This document shows positions 33,073-41,810 of a DNA stretch of 64,000 nt, piece by piece (the first letter of the stretch is position 1; each line of letters opens with the position of its first letter). Below the pieces are notes generated by a model. That model was not told where the DNA came from. It saw only the letters and a program-made list of their open reading frames with translations, and did no database searches. The DNA is taken from contig OZ245874.1 in the NCBI GenBank assembly GCA_965229335.1, forward strand, positions 3,596,001 to 3,660,000, read 5' to 3'. The stretch comes from JAFKFH01 sp017307375 (lineage in GTDB: Bacteria; Pseudomonadota; Alphaproteobacteria; Ferrovibrionales; Ferrovibrionaceae). The translations under genes and the position numbers were made by a program.

Positions 33073-33981
33073 ATGTCCACGCTGCAATCCCTCGACATCA
33101 AGCGCCGCTCGGCCACCACCGCCCCGTCGCCCTCGGTGCGCGAGAGCGCCGAGGTCGCCAAGCTGATCGACATTTCCAAATGCATCGGCTGCAAGGCCTG
33201 CCAGGCCGCCTGCATGGAATGGAACGACCTGCGCGACGAGGTCGGCCACAATGTCGGCGTCTACGACAACCCGGCCGATCTGAGCCCGGCCTCGTGGACC
33301 GTGATGCGGTTCAACGAGATCGAGGTCGGCGAGAACCTGGCCTGGCTGATCCGCAAGGACGGCTGCATGCATTGCAGCGAGCCGGGCTGCCTGAAGGCCT
33401 GCCCGTCGCCCGGCGCGATCGTGCAGTACGCCAACGGCATCGTCGACTTCATCTCGGAAAACTGCATCGGCTGCGGCTATTGCGTGAAGGGCTGTCCGTT
33501 CAACATCCCGCGCATCTCGGCCCGCGACCAGAAGGCCTACAAGTGCAGCCTCTGCTCCGACCGGGTCGCCGTCGGCCAGATTCCGGCCTGCGCCAAGGCC
33601 TGCCCGACCCAGGCGATCTATTTCGGCACCAAGACCGACATGAAGAACCATGCCGACGGGCGCCTGCAGGACCTGAAGTCCCGCGGCTACCAGACCGCGG
33701 CGCTGTACGATCCGCCCGGCGTCGGCGGCACCCACGTGATGTACGTGCTGCCCTATGGCGACCGGCCGACCGACTATAGCGGCCTGCCGGCCAATCCGCG
33801 GATCAGCCCGCTGGTCGAGCTGTGGAAGGGCATGGCCAAGCCGGTGGCGCTGGCCGGTATCGGCCTGGCCGCCCTGCTCGGCTTCTTCCACTACGTCACC
33901 AAGGGGCCGAACGAGGTCGAGGAGGAAGACGAGGAGAAGGCGCGTGCCATGGCCGACCGCGAGAACGGGGGCCGGTCGTGA
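33073..33981 (+). CDS. fdnH: Formate dehydrogenase-N, iron-sulfur (beta) subunit
   Basis: 302 residues. Four ferredoxin-type [4Fe-4S] clusters can be read from CIGCKACQAACMEWN, CMHCSEPGCLKACP, CIGCGYCVKGCPFNIP and CSLCSDRV...CAKACPTQAI. A single C-terminal transmembrane helix (VALAGIGLAALLGFFHYV) anchors it. It passes electrons from FdnG to the cytochrome b subunit. It begins 13 bases after fdnG and overlaps fdnI by four bases (GTGA). Confidence 0.96.
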   Translation: MSTLQSLDIKRRSATTAPSPSVRESAEVAKLIDISKCIGCKACQAACMEWNDLRDEVGHNVGVYDNPADLSPASWTVMRFNEIEVGENLAWLIRKDGCMHCSEPGCLKACPSPGAIVQYANGIVDFISENCIGCGYCVKGCPFNIPRISARDQKAYKCSLCSDRVAVGQIPACAKACPTQAIYFGTKTDMKNHADGRLQDLKSRGYQTAALYDPPGVGGTHVMYVLPYGDRPTDYSGLPANPRISPLVELWKGMAKPVALAGIGLAALLGFFHYVTKGPNEVEEEDEEKARAMADRENGGRS

Positions 33982-34622
33982 AGGGCGGCGGCACCGTCGG
34001 GCGCTATACCGCCGGCTCGCGCGCCAATCACTGGCTGACGGCGATCTGTCTGATCCTGCTGGCCTTGTCGGGCATGGCATTCTTCCATCCGTCGCTGTTC
34101 TTCCTGACCGACCTGTTCGGCGGCGGGGTATGGACCCGGATCATCCATCCCTGGATCGGCGTCGTGCTGATGCTGTCGTTCCTCGGGCTGTTCCTCCGCT
34201 TCTGGCACCATAACCTCTGGCGGCGCGAGGATTCGCGGTGGATGGCCTCGATCAACGACGTGATCAACAACCGCGAGGAGCGGCTGCCCGAGGTCGGGCG
34301 CTACAATGCCGGGCAGAAGCTGGTGTTCTGGCTGATGTCGCTTGCCGTGCTGCTGATGTTCGTTTCCGGCCTGGTGCTGTGGGACGAGTATTTCGCGGCC
34401 TATTTCACCGTCGACCAGAAGCGCCTGGCCGGGGTGCTGCACGCCGCCGGTGCGGTGCTGTTCTGCTTCATCCTGATCGTCCACGTCTACGCGGCGTTCT
34501 GGGTCAAGGGAACGCTGAGGGCGATGACGCGCGGGTCGGTGACCGGCGGCTGGGCCTGGAAGCATCACCGCAAATGGCTGCGCGAGGAGATCCGGACGCC
34601 GGCCAAGGGCACCGGCGACTAG
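33978..34622 (+). CDS. fdnI: Formate dehydrogenase-N, cytochrome b556 (gamma) subunit
   Basis: 214 residues with four transmembrane segments. Histidines for heme b are in RANHWLTAICLILLALSG (helix I), HPWIGVVLML (helix II) and LHAAGAVLFCFILIVHVYAAF (helix IV). The GTG start at 33978 overlaps the fdnH stop, a better choice than internal ATGs, which would delete helix I. It delivers electrons to the quinone pool. Confidence 0.94.
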   Translation: MKGGGTVGRYTAGSRANHWLTAICLILLALSGMAFFHPSLFFLTDLFGGGVWTRIIHPWIGVVLMLSFLGLFLRFWHHNLWRREDSRWMASINDVINNREERLPEVGRYNAGQKLVFWLMSLAVLLMFVSGLVLWDEYFAAYFTVDQKRLAGVLHAAGAVLFCFILIVHVYAAFWVKGTLRAMTRGSVTGGWAWKHHRKWLREEIRTPAKGTGD

Positions 34623-34661
34623 CGCGTTTCCCGATGATGGCGGAGGGTTGGTAGAGCGTTC

Positions 34662-35522
34662 ATGCCCACAGGTAGCGTCGTCGACCAGGCCGATATCGGC
34701 ACGTCAGCCAGCCCGCCCCCCTTCGTCCGCCTGCCCGATCTGCGCAACCGCTTCGCCCGCCGCGCCGCCCGGCTGGGCCATCTCGCCGATGGTCATCCGC
34801 TCGGCGATTACCTCGCCTTGCTGGCCCGCATCGCCGCCGCCCAGCAGGACGCGCTGGGGCGGCTGGGGCCGGGCACGATGCCGCCCGCGACCGGACGCAC
34901 GCCGCTCGACCACAGGGCGCCGCGCGGCGACCAGGGCTGGCTGCCGGTGTTGCGCGGCATGCTGGCCGATCTGCGTCCGGACCTGACGCTGCCGGTCGAT
35001 GTCGAGGCGCTGGCCGACCGGGTGCTGGCGCATGATCCCCGGCCCGACGACTTGGCGCTGGCGCCGTTCGTGCACGCCGCCCTCGAAGTCTGGTTCACCC
35101 GCATGGCCGCGATGCTCGACCCCGGCGATCTCGGCCACGAACGGTCGCTGACGACCTGTCCCGCCTGCGGCGCGCTGCCCGTCGCCTCGACCGTCGAGGC
35201 CACCGGGTCGCTCTCCGGCAGCCGCTATCTCCATTGCGGGCTGTGCGGCACTGCCTGGCATTTCCTGCGCGTCAAATGCGCGGTCTGCGAGGGAACCGCG
35301 GGCATCGCCTATCACGAGATCGAGGGGGGCGGCGGCGCCGCCAAGGCCGAGACCTGCGACGGCTGCGGCGCCTATGGCAAGATCTTCTATCTGGCCCGCG
35401 ACGCCGCGATCGATCCGGTTGCCGACGATCTCGCCACCCTCGGCCTCGACCTGCTGGTCGGCGAGGCGGGCTGGGCGCGGGCCTGGCCCAATCCCTATCT
35501 CGCCGCCGAACGGCCGCGATGA
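34662..35522 (+). CDS. fdhE: FdhE, formate dehydrogenase assembly protein
   Basis: 286 residues. The C-terminal half has the four CXXC rubredoxin-like motifs of FdhE: CPACGALP, CGLCGTAW, CAVCEGT and CDGCGAYGK. FdhE binds iron and checks Tat-exported formate dehydrogenase before release. Starts 39 bases after fdnI. The stop overlaps selA (ATGA). Confidence 0.95.
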   Translation: MPTGSVVDQADIGTSASPPPFVRLPDLRNRFARRAARLGHLADGHPLGDYLALLARIAAAQQDALGRLGPGTMPPATGRTPLDHRAPRGDQGWLPVLRGMLADLRPDLTLPVDVEALADRVLAHDPRPDDLALAPFVHAALEVWFTRMAAMLDPGDLGHERSLTTCPACGALPVASTVEATGSLSGSRYLHCGLCGTAWHFLRVKCAVCEGTAGIAYHEIEGGGGAAKAETCDGCGAYGKIFYLARDAAIDPVADDLATLGLDLLVGEAGWARAWPNPYLAAERPR

Positions 35523-36877
35523 CCTCGCCGCTGCCGTCGGTCGACCAGATCCTCGGCCGGCCGGAGGCCGCGGCGCTGATCGAGCGACATGGCCGCGCCG
35601 CGGTGCTGGGGGTGATTCGCGGCATCACCGCCGCCTTCCGCGCCGCGCGGGCAGCCGCCGATGCCGAGCAGGTGCTGGCCGCGGCAGGTGATCGCCTGGC
35701 GCGCGAGGCGCTCGGCTCGCTCCGCCGCGTCTTCAACCTGACCGGCACGGTGCTGCACACCAATCTCGGCCGGGCGCTGATGGCCGAGGCCGCCGCGCGC
35801 GCCGCCTATGAGGCCAGCATCGCCTTCGCCAACCTCGAATTCGACCTCGACACCGGCCGGCGCGGCGAGCGCGACGCCCATGTCCGCGCGCGGCTCTGCC
35901 GCCTGACCGGGGCGGAGGCCGCGACCGTCGTCAACAACAACGCCGCCGCCGTGCTGCTGCTGCTCAATGCGCTGGCGGCGCGGCGCGAGGTCGTGGTCAG
36001 CCGGGGCGAACTGATCGAGATCGGCGGCGCCTTCCGCATGCCCGACATCATGGCCCGCGCGCAATGCCGGCTGGTCGAGGTCGGCACCACCAACCGCACG
36101 CACGCGGCCGACTATGCCGGGGCGATCGGGCCGCGCACCGCGCTGGTGATGAAGGTGCATCCGTCGAACTATGCCGTGACCGGCTTCACCAAGGCGGTGC
36201 CCGAGCGCGAAATGGCGCGGATCGCCCATGACGCGGGGCTGCCCTTCACCATCGACCTCGGTGCCGGCACGCTGGTGGGGCTGGAACGCTGGGGCCTGCC
36301 GCACGAGCCGACGCCGGCCGAGGCGATCGCCGCCGGGGCCGACCTCGTCACCTTCTCGGGCGACAAGCTGCTGGGCGGGCCGCAATGCGGCATCGTCGTC
36401 GGCCGCGCCGCGCTGATCGCCAGGCTCGACAAGAATCCGCTGAAGCGCGCCCTGCGTCTCGACAAGGCGCGGCTGGCCGCCCTGGCCGCGACGCTGGCGC
36501 TCTACGACGACCCCGACCGGCTGGCGCAACGCCTGCCGACCTTGCGGATGCTGACCCGGGGCGAGGACGAAATCGCCGCGCAGGCGGCGCGACTGGCGCC
36601 GCTGCTGGCACGCTGGGCCGGCGCGGACTGGCAGGTCGCGGTGGTGCCGGCGCGCAGCCAGATCGGCTCGGGCGCGCTGCCGGTCGACCTGCTGCCCAGC
36701 GCGGCGGTGGCGCTGCGCCCCGCGGGCCGGCGGGCCGGTGCGGCACTGGAGGCGCTGGCGGCCCGGCTGCGCGGCCTCGCCTGGCCGGTGGTCGGGCGGA
36801 TCGCCGACGGCGCCCTGCTGCTCGACTGCCGCTGCCTCGACGACGAGGCGGCCTTCGTGGCGCAGCTCGATGCTTGA
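35519..36877 (+). CDS. selA: SelA, L-seryl-tRNA(Sec) selenium transferase
   Basis: 452 residues, the standard length. The N-terminal domain (PSVDQILGRPEAAALIERHG) is followed by a PLP-dependent fold: FNLTGTVLHTNLGRA, NNNAAAVLLLLNAL, SRGELIEIGGAFR, and the PLP lysine in SGDKLLGGPQCG. SelA converts Ser-tRNA(Sec) to Sec-tRNA(Sec) using selenophosphate. It overlaps fdhE by four bases and the Sel1-repeat gene by eight. Confidence 0.97.
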   Translation: MTSPLPSVDQILGRPEAAALIERHGRAAVLGVIRGITAAFRAARAAADAEQVLAAAGDRLAREALGSLRRVFNLTGTVLHTNLGRALMAEAAARAAYEASIAFANLEFDLDTGRRGERDAHVRARLCRLTGAEAATVVNNNAAAVLLLLNALAARREVVVSRGELIEIGGAFRMPDIMARAQCRLVEVGTTNRTHAADYAGAIGPRTALVMKVHPSNYAVTGFTKAVPEREMARIAHDAGLPFTIDLGAGTLVGLERWGLPHEPTPAEAIAAGADLVTFSGDKLLGGPQCGIVVGRAALIARLDKNPLKRALRLDKARLAALAATLALYDDPDRLAQRLPTLRMLTRGEDEIAAQAARLAPLLARWAGADWQVAVVPARSQIGSGALPVDLLPSAAVALRPAGRRAGAALEALAARLRGLAWPVVGRIADGALLLDCRCLDDEAAFVAQLDA

Positions 36878-37649
36878 CCGTCTCCGCCGCTGGCTGCGGC
36901 CTGACGACGACCCTGGCCCCGAAGCGCTGATGGCCCGGGCGCGTGCCGCGTTCGATGCCGGCGATTACGACGCGGCGGCGGCCGGCTGGTCGCGGTTGGC
37001 CGCCGCCGGCCATGCCCGGGCGATGGCCAATCTGGGCGGGCTGCATGCCGAGGGGCTGGGCCTGCCGCGCGACGATGCGCTGGCCCTGGCGCTGTTTGAC
37101 CGGGCGGCCGCGCTGGGCGATGTGGTCGCCGCGCAGAACCTGGCGCTGATGCACTACCAGGGGCGCGGCACCGCGCCGGACGCGGCGGCCGCCGCCCGGT
37201 GGTATGCGGTCGCGGCCGAGGCGGGGCTGGCGCAGGCCCAGGACATGCTGAGCCACCTGTTGCTGACGGGCGAGGGCGGCACGGTGGACGAGGCGGGGGC
37301 GCGCCGCTGGGCCGAGGCGGCGGCGGCCCAGGGCGTGGCGACGGCGATGACCCGGCTGGGCCAGATCCATCACGACGCGCGCGGCGTGCCGCGCGACCCG
37401 GCGCTCGCCTGCCAGTGGTTCGAGCGGGCGGCGCGGGCCGGCGACGGCGAGGCGCAGATGATGCTGGGCGCAGCCTGTCACCTCGGCGTCGGCGTGCCGG
37501 CCGACCAGGCGCGCGCCCTCTACTGGCTCGACCGCGCGCGCCGCGCCGGCGTCGATGCGGCCCTGGGATTCCTCGCCCATGTCGAGGAGCAGGTGACGCT
37601 GGTCGAGCGGGCCGAGGCTGCCGGCTGGGGGCCGGACGGACCGCCATGA
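36870..37649 (+). CDS. Sel1-repeat (TPR-like) protein between selA and selB
   Basis: 259 residues built from about five or six Sel1-like repeats of the form A-x-x-x-L-G-x-x-x-x-x-G-x-G-x-P-x-D (for example MANLGGLHAEGLGLPRDDAL, MTRLGQIHHDARGVPRDPAL). Such repeats hold proteins together. No enzyme domain or signal peptide is seen. It overlaps selA by eight bases and selB by four, so it is made in fixed proportion to both. A role in assembly or delivery of the Sec machinery is plausible but unproven. The name similarity to selenium genes is coincidence. Confidence 0.88.
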   Translation: MLDRLRRWLRPDDDPGPEALMARARAAFDAGDYDAAAAGWSRLAAAGHARAMANLGGLHAEGLGLPRDDALALALFDRAAALGDVVAAQNLALMHYQGRGTAPDAAAAARWYAVAAEAGLAQAQDMLSHLLLTGEGGTVDEAGARRWAEAAAAQGVATAMTRLGQIHHDARGVPRDPALACQWFERAARAGDGEAQMMLGAACHLGVGVPADQARALYWLDRARRAGVDAALGFLAHVEEQVTLVERAEAAGWGPDGPP

Positions 37650-39565
37650 TCGTCGGCACGGCCGGCCATATCGACCACGGCAAGACCACGCTGGTGCGCG
37701 CCCTGACCGGCGTCGATGCCGACCGCCTGCCCGAGGAGAAGGCGCGCGGCATCACCATCGATCTCGGCTTCGCCTATCGCCCGCTCGGCGCCGCCGACAT
37801 GCTCGGCTTCGTCGACGTGCCGGGCCACGAGCGCTTCATCCACAACATGCTGGCGGGCGCGACCGGCATCGACCTGGTGATGCTGGTGGTGGCCGCCGAT
37901 GACGGCGTGCGGCGCCAGACGGTCGAGCATGTCCAGATCCTCGATCTGCTCGGGCTGACCCGCGGCCTTGCCGTGATCACCAAGGCCGACCTGGCCGATG
38001 CGGCGCGACTGGCCGCGGTCGAGGCCGAGATCCGCCAATTGCTGGCGCCGACGGGCTTGGCCGGGCTCGAACTGCATGCGGTGTCGGCGGCCACGGGGCA
38101 GGGCATCGCGGCGCTGGAACGCCGGCTGCTGGCCCTGGCGGCCGGCCTGCCGGCGCGGCCGCCGGCCGGCGACTTCCGCCTGCAGGTCGATCGTTGCTTC
38201 ACCATTGCCGGCGCGGGCACGGTGGTCACCGGCACGGTGCTGGCCGGCCGGGTGGCGGTCGGTGACGACCTCGTGTTGTGCCCGGGGCGCCGTCGGGCGC
38301 GGGTACGCGGGCTGCATGTCCAGAACCGGCCGGCCCAGGGTGGCGGGGTCGGGCAGCGCTGTGCGGTCAACCTCGCCGGGGCCGAGGTGGCGCGCGATCG
38401 TATCCATCGTGGCGATACGCTGCTGGCCCCGCGTCTCGACCGCGCCACCGACCGCCTCGACGTGCGGCTGCGTCTGCTCGCCGCCGAACCGCGGGCGATG
38501 CGGCACTGGACGCCGGTGCATGTCCACCTCGGTACTTCCGACCTGACCGGCCGGGTCGCCCTGTTGCAGGACAAGGCGCTGGAGCCCGGCGCCGCGGCGC
38601 TGGCGCAACTGGTGCTGGACGCGCCGCTTTCGGCGTTGCGCGGCGACCGCTTCGTCCTGCGCGACCAGACGGCGCGGCGCACCGTCGGGGGCGGGCTGGT
38701 GCTCGACCCCTTTCCGCCGGCCCGCGGGCGCCGGCGACCCGAGCGGCTGGCGGCGCTGGCCGCCCTGGAGGCGCCGACCGCCGAGGCGGCGCTGGAGCGG
38801 CTGCTGGCCCTGCCGCCGCATCATGTCGCGCTGGAGCCCTTCGCGCTGGCCTGGAACCTGCCGGCCGAGGATCTGTCGGTCCTGCACGAAATCGTCGCGT
38901 TCCAGGATCTCGGCGGCCATGCCGTGGCCCCGTCGCGCGCTGCCGAATGGACCGGCATGCTGGCCGAGGCGCTGGCCCGCCATCACCAGGCGGCGCCGGA
39001 ACAGCCCGGGTTGGAGCATCGGCGCCTGCGCCTGGCCTTGCCGGTGCGCCTGCCCGAGGCGCTGTTCGCCGCGCTGGTCGCCGCCGCCGTCGCCGGCGGC
39101 ACCATCCGCCTCGACGGCCCCTGGATCTGCCTGCAGGGGCACAAGGTCGCCCTGTCGCCGGCCGACCAGAAGCTGCAGGCGCGGATCGAGCCGCTGCTGG
39201 CCGCCGACCGCTACGACCCGCCGCGGGTGCGCGACATCGCCGGCCGGTTGAGCTTGCGCGAGGAGGAGGTGCGCCGGCTCATGCGCCGGCTGGCCCGGAT
39301 GGGACGGCTGGTCGAGGTGGCGCCCGACCATTTCTATCCCCGGCCGGTGGTGGCCGAGATGGCCGGCATGGTCGGGACGATCGCGGCGGCGACGCCGGGC
39401 GGCCAGATCACCGCGGCGCAGTTCCGCGACCGGATCGGCACCGGGCGCAAGCTTGCCATCCTGATCCTGGAATTCTTCGATCGCATGGGTGTGACGCTGC
39501 GCCAGGGCGACCTGCGCCGGCCGCGCCCGGAAAAGCGGGATCTGTTCGGCGCCGGCCCGGCGTGA
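37646..39565 (+). CDS. selB: SelB, selenocysteine-specific elongation factor
   Basis: 639 residues, within the usual range. The G domain has GHIDHGKTTLV (G1), DVPGHERFIHNM (G3) and TKAD (G4). EF-Tu-like domains II-III follow. The C-terminal third comprises winged helices that bind SECIS RNA (ILILEFFDRMGVTLRQGD is the last). SelB brings Sec-tRNA to UGA in fdnG. ATG 37646 overlaps the Sel1 gene stop. Confidence 0.96.
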   Translation: MIVGTAGHIDHGKTTLVRALTGVDADRLPEEKARGITIDLGFAYRPLGAADMLGFVDVPGHERFIHNMLAGATGIDLVMLVVAADDGVRRQTVEHVQILDLLGLTRGLAVITKADLADAARLAAVEAEIRQLLAPTGLAGLELHAVSAATGQGIAALERRLLALAAGLPARPPAGDFRLQVDRCFTIAGAGTVVTGTVLAGRVAVGDDLVLCPGRRRARVRGLHVQNRPAQGGGVGQRCAVNLAGAEVARDRIHRGDTLLAPRLDRATDRLDVRLRLLAAEPRAMRHWTPVHVHLGTSDLTGRVALLQDKALEPGAAALAQLVLDAPLSALRGDRFVLRDQTARRTVGGGLVLDPFPPARGRRRPERLAALAALEAPTAEAALERLLALPPHHVALEPFALAWNLPAEDLSVLHEIVAFQDLGGHAVAPSRAAEWTGMLAEALARHHQAAPEQPGLEHRRLRLALPVRLPEALFAALVAAAVAGGTIRLDGPWICLQGHKVALSPADQKLQARIEPLLAADRYDPPRVRDIAGRLSLREEEVRRLMRRLARMGRLVEVAPDHFYPRPVVAEMAGMVGTIAAATPGGQITAAQFRDRIGTGRKLAILILEFFDRMGVTLRQGDLRRPRPEKRDLFGAGPA

Positions 39566-39586
39566 GACGATAGGGCCGGTCTTTGG

Positions 39587-39682
39587 GGAAGGGAATCGCC
39601 TCCGGTGGGGCGGCCGGGCTTCAAACCCGGTTGGGGTCGTCAGACGGCTCCGGGTAGGTTCGACTCCTACTCTCTTCCGCCA
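39587..39682 (+). tRNA. selC: tRNA-Sec (TCA)
   Basis: 96 bases with encoded CCA. It has the 8-bp acceptor of bacterial tRNA-Sec (GGAAGGGA/TCTCTTCC), an anticodon stem CCGGG/CCCGG with loop CTTCAAA (anticodon TCA), a long variable arm and the T arm GTAGGTTCGACTCCTAC. It lies 21 bases after selB, probably on the same transcript. Confidence 0.97.
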
Positions 39683-39807
39683 CCCTCCCGATACCGCGGC
39701 GCTGCGCACACGCCATGCGGGCCGGATGCCCCCGGGGATTATCGCCCGATCGCCAAGCGTAAACCTGGGCTGTCCGCATCGCGGCCGGCATCGTTGTCGT
39801 CTACCAG

Positions 39808-40440
39808 GTGCAGATCCGCCAGATGGAATCCCTCGTCGAACTCGCTACCGAATTCCTCCAGCGTCATCGCGCCTGGGCCGGGCCGGCCATCGCGCTGGTC
39901 GCCTTCTGCGAATCGCTGGTGATCGTCGGCCTCGTGGTGCCGGCGACCGCGCTGATGATGGTGTTCGGCACGCTGCTCGGCCTCGGCATCGTCGAACCGG
40001 TGCCGGTGCTGGTCGGCGCCATCGTCGGTGCGACGCTGGGCGATGCGGCTTCCTACAGCCTCGGGCGCTGGTGCGGCCCGGCGATCGTCTACCGGCGGCC
40101 GCTGTCGCGCTATCGGGCGCAGGTGGCCAAATCGCGGCTGTTCTTCCGCAAATACGGCTTTGCCGCGGTGTTCATCGGCCGCTTCCTCGGCCCGCTGCGC
40201 TCGACGGTGCCGCTGGTGGCGGGCATGCTGAAGATGAAGCGCGGCCGGTTCCAGGCCGCCAATGCCGGCTCGGCCATCCTGTGGGCGCCGGTGCTGCTCG
40301 CCCCGGGGTGGCTGGCGACGCGGGGCGCGCAGACGGTGATCGACGATGCCGGGTCGCTCGGCGGGCTGACGATCGCCATCCTGGCCGGCAGCATCGTGGT
40401 GACCGGCGTGATCGTCTGGGGGCTGAAGTCGCGGCGTTAG
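39808..40440 (+). CDS. DedA/SNARE-associated family membrane protein
   Basis: 210 residues. Reentrant and membrane segments around residues 25-75 (ESLVIVGLVVPATALMMVFG), the family motif GDAASYSLGRWCGP, then FRKYGFAAVFIGRFLGPLRSTVPLVAGM, all typical of DedA proteins, which act as lipid transporters or scramblases and affect membrane potential. The start could be GTG 39808 or ATG 39823; neither has a good ribosome binding site. Apparently monocistronic. Confidence 0.9.
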   Translation: MQIRQMESLVELATEFLQRHRAWAGPAIALVAFCESLVIVGLVVPATALMMVFGTLLGLGIVEPVPVLVGAIVGATLGDAASYSLGRWCGPAIVYRRPLSRYRAQVAKSRLFFRKYGFAAVFIGRFLGPLRSTVPLVAGMLKMKRGRFQAANAGSAILWAPVLLAPGWLATRGAQTVIDDAGSLGGLTIAILAGSIVVTGVIVWGLKSRR

Positions 40441-40531
40441 CCCGCCGCGCCGCGACCGGCCTGTTGCCACCATGCTGTCAGCAGGCCCGTGCGACAACGA
40501 TGGTCCCCGCATGACGGCATGGGACCGACAG

Positions 40532-40930
40532 ATGAAACTCGCCTCGATCCGGCTGATTGCCGGCGACATCAAGACCATGGTGGCCTTCTACGAAATGGTC
40601 ACCGGCTCGGCCGCCGACTGGCTGGCGCCGCAATTTGCCGAGATCGTGACGCCTGCCGCGACCCTGGCAATCGGCAGCGCCGAGACCGTCGCCCTGTTTC
40701 AGCCGGGCAGCGCGCTGCCCGCCGCCAACCGTTCGGCGATCCTCGAATTCATGGTCGACGACGTCGATGCCGCGTTCGAGCGGCTGAAGGACCGGGCCGA
40801 TGTGGTGCATGCGCCCAAGACGCTGCCCTGGGGCAACCGCACCGTTCAGTTCCGGGATCCGGAAGGCAGCCTCGTGTCGCTGTTCACGCCGGTGACCGAG
40901 GCGGCGCGGCAGCGTTTCGGCAGCCGGTGA
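40532..40930 (+). CDS. VOC-superfamily (glyoxalase/bleomycin resistance fold) protein
   Basis: 132 residues. One VOC module with paired beta-alpha-beta units: ASIRLIAGDIKTMVAFYEMVTG, then ILEFMVDDVDAAFERL and GNRTVQFRDPEGSLVSLFTP. The conserved DPEG turn with a downstream strand is typical of metal-binding or degenerate VOC proteins. ATG 40532 gives the common family N-terminus; ATG 40511 is possible. Substrate unknown. Confidence 0.85.
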   Translation: MKLASIRLIAGDIKTMVAFYEMVTGSAADWLAPQFAEIVTPAATLAIGSAETVALFQPGSALPAANRSAILEFMVDDVDAAFERLKDRADVVHAPKTLPWGNRTVQFRDPEGSLVSLFTPVTEAARQRFGSR

Positions 40931-40937
40931 CGGCGGC

Positions 40938-41135
40938 TCATCGCCGTTCTACGACGAGGCACCGGTGCGCTCGTCGCGCCGGAATCGGCCATCGGGATGT
41001 AGGAACGAAGGTCGGCGGTGGAGTGCCCAGCTGGAAGGGGAGGCCGCCCTCCACAAAGCCTATCATCTCGCGCGGCAGGTCGGCGCCTGGGCTCTTCTCC
41101 AGCACGGCGCGGAGGTTCATCATGTCGTCGGTCAT
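40938..41135 (-). pseudogene. IS256-family transposase remnant (N-terminal end)
   Basis: The first 27 or so residues, MTDDMMNLRAVLEKSPGADL then PREMIGF, closely match the start of IS256-type transposases. After that the frame degenerates; a proline/arginine stretch matching the IS256 FLEPRR region appears in a different frame nearby. No DDE residues or second terminal repeat are present. This is a decayed insertion sequence, likely part of the same junk zone as the toxin-antitoxin pair beside it. Confidence 0.65.
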
Positions 41136-41426
41136 CGTGGCGTCCTCTGGTCAGGTTGCAGGTGTCGCAACCCAACCCTACCGAAGATCCACGATGGCTG
41201 CCCGCCGGGTCATGCCTTACGCCCAGCTACGCCGAACTTGAGGCCTGACCCGGCGATCTTCTTGCTACACCACGACCGGGTACGTGACCTCGGGCACCAA
41301 TTCGGTCCATCTCAGCGTGCAGGCCATGCGGCGATCTCCGGCAAGTCGCAATCTGGTCCTGGGTGATCATCGGCGCGATCTCTTCGGTACTGGTCCCACG
41401 CATTCGTCCCGAATAAGAGGGACGAG
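41136..41426. other. Degenerate gap after the IS remnant
   Basis: 291 bases with only short, overlapping, low-quality frames on both strands. It includes the bases just upstream of the IS256-like start (CAACCCAACCCTACCGAAGA), possibly the old terminal region of the insertion sequence. No gene is supported. Confidence 0.4.
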
Positions 41427-41810
41427 TCAGGCGACGGCTTCGAGCGCCATGTCGACGCGGTCGGCGGTGAGGTCGAAATCGACATGGACGCGGCTGACCA
41501 GGGCGATCGGCCGCTTGGTGGTGCCGGTCTGCTCCAGGGCAATGAAGCCGGCCCGCTCCAGCGCCGCCAGGGCGCGAGAGACGTTGGGTTGGGTCTTGCC
41601 GGTCAGCGCCATCAGTTCGGTGACGGTGGCCGGCTTGTCGCGCAGGATATGCCCGAGGATCTTGCGGTTCTCGGGCGTCAGGACCTGCATCAATGCGGCC
41701 TCTGAGACGAAGGTGACCTTCGGCCGGTTGGGGGCGGGCTCGACCTCGCCGCGGGCGATGGCGAGCATTTCCTCGCGGATCTGGTCGATGCTCTTGATGG
41801 CGTAGTTCAT
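41427..41810 (-). CDS. Winged-HTH (MarR/ArsR-like) regulator, probable antitoxin partner
   Basis: 127 residues. The centre (ILGHILRDKPATVTELMALT, then KTQPNVSRALAALERAGFI) is a winged helix-turn-helix that reads like a MarR/ArsR-type domain. The gene starts inside the stop of the DUF6516 gene (4-base overlap), so the two are coupled. Such HTH proteins partner DUF6516 toxins and autoregulate. The assignment to an antitoxin rests on this arrangement. Confidence 0.75.
   Translation of the reverse strand: MNYAIKSIDQIREEMLAIARGEVEPAPNRPKVTFVSEAALMQVLTPENRKILGHILRDKPATVTELMALTGKTQPNVSRALAALERAGFIALEQTGTTKRPIALVSRVHVDFDLTADRVDMALEAVA

Noticed and set aside
29445..33251. A 1268-residue open frame on the reverse strand opposite fdnG and the start of fdnH
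   Set aside because: It is a shadow of the high-GC codon pattern. Its composition is low-complexity Ala/Arg/Gly/Asp, it has no domain, and the opposite strand holds clear genes throughout.
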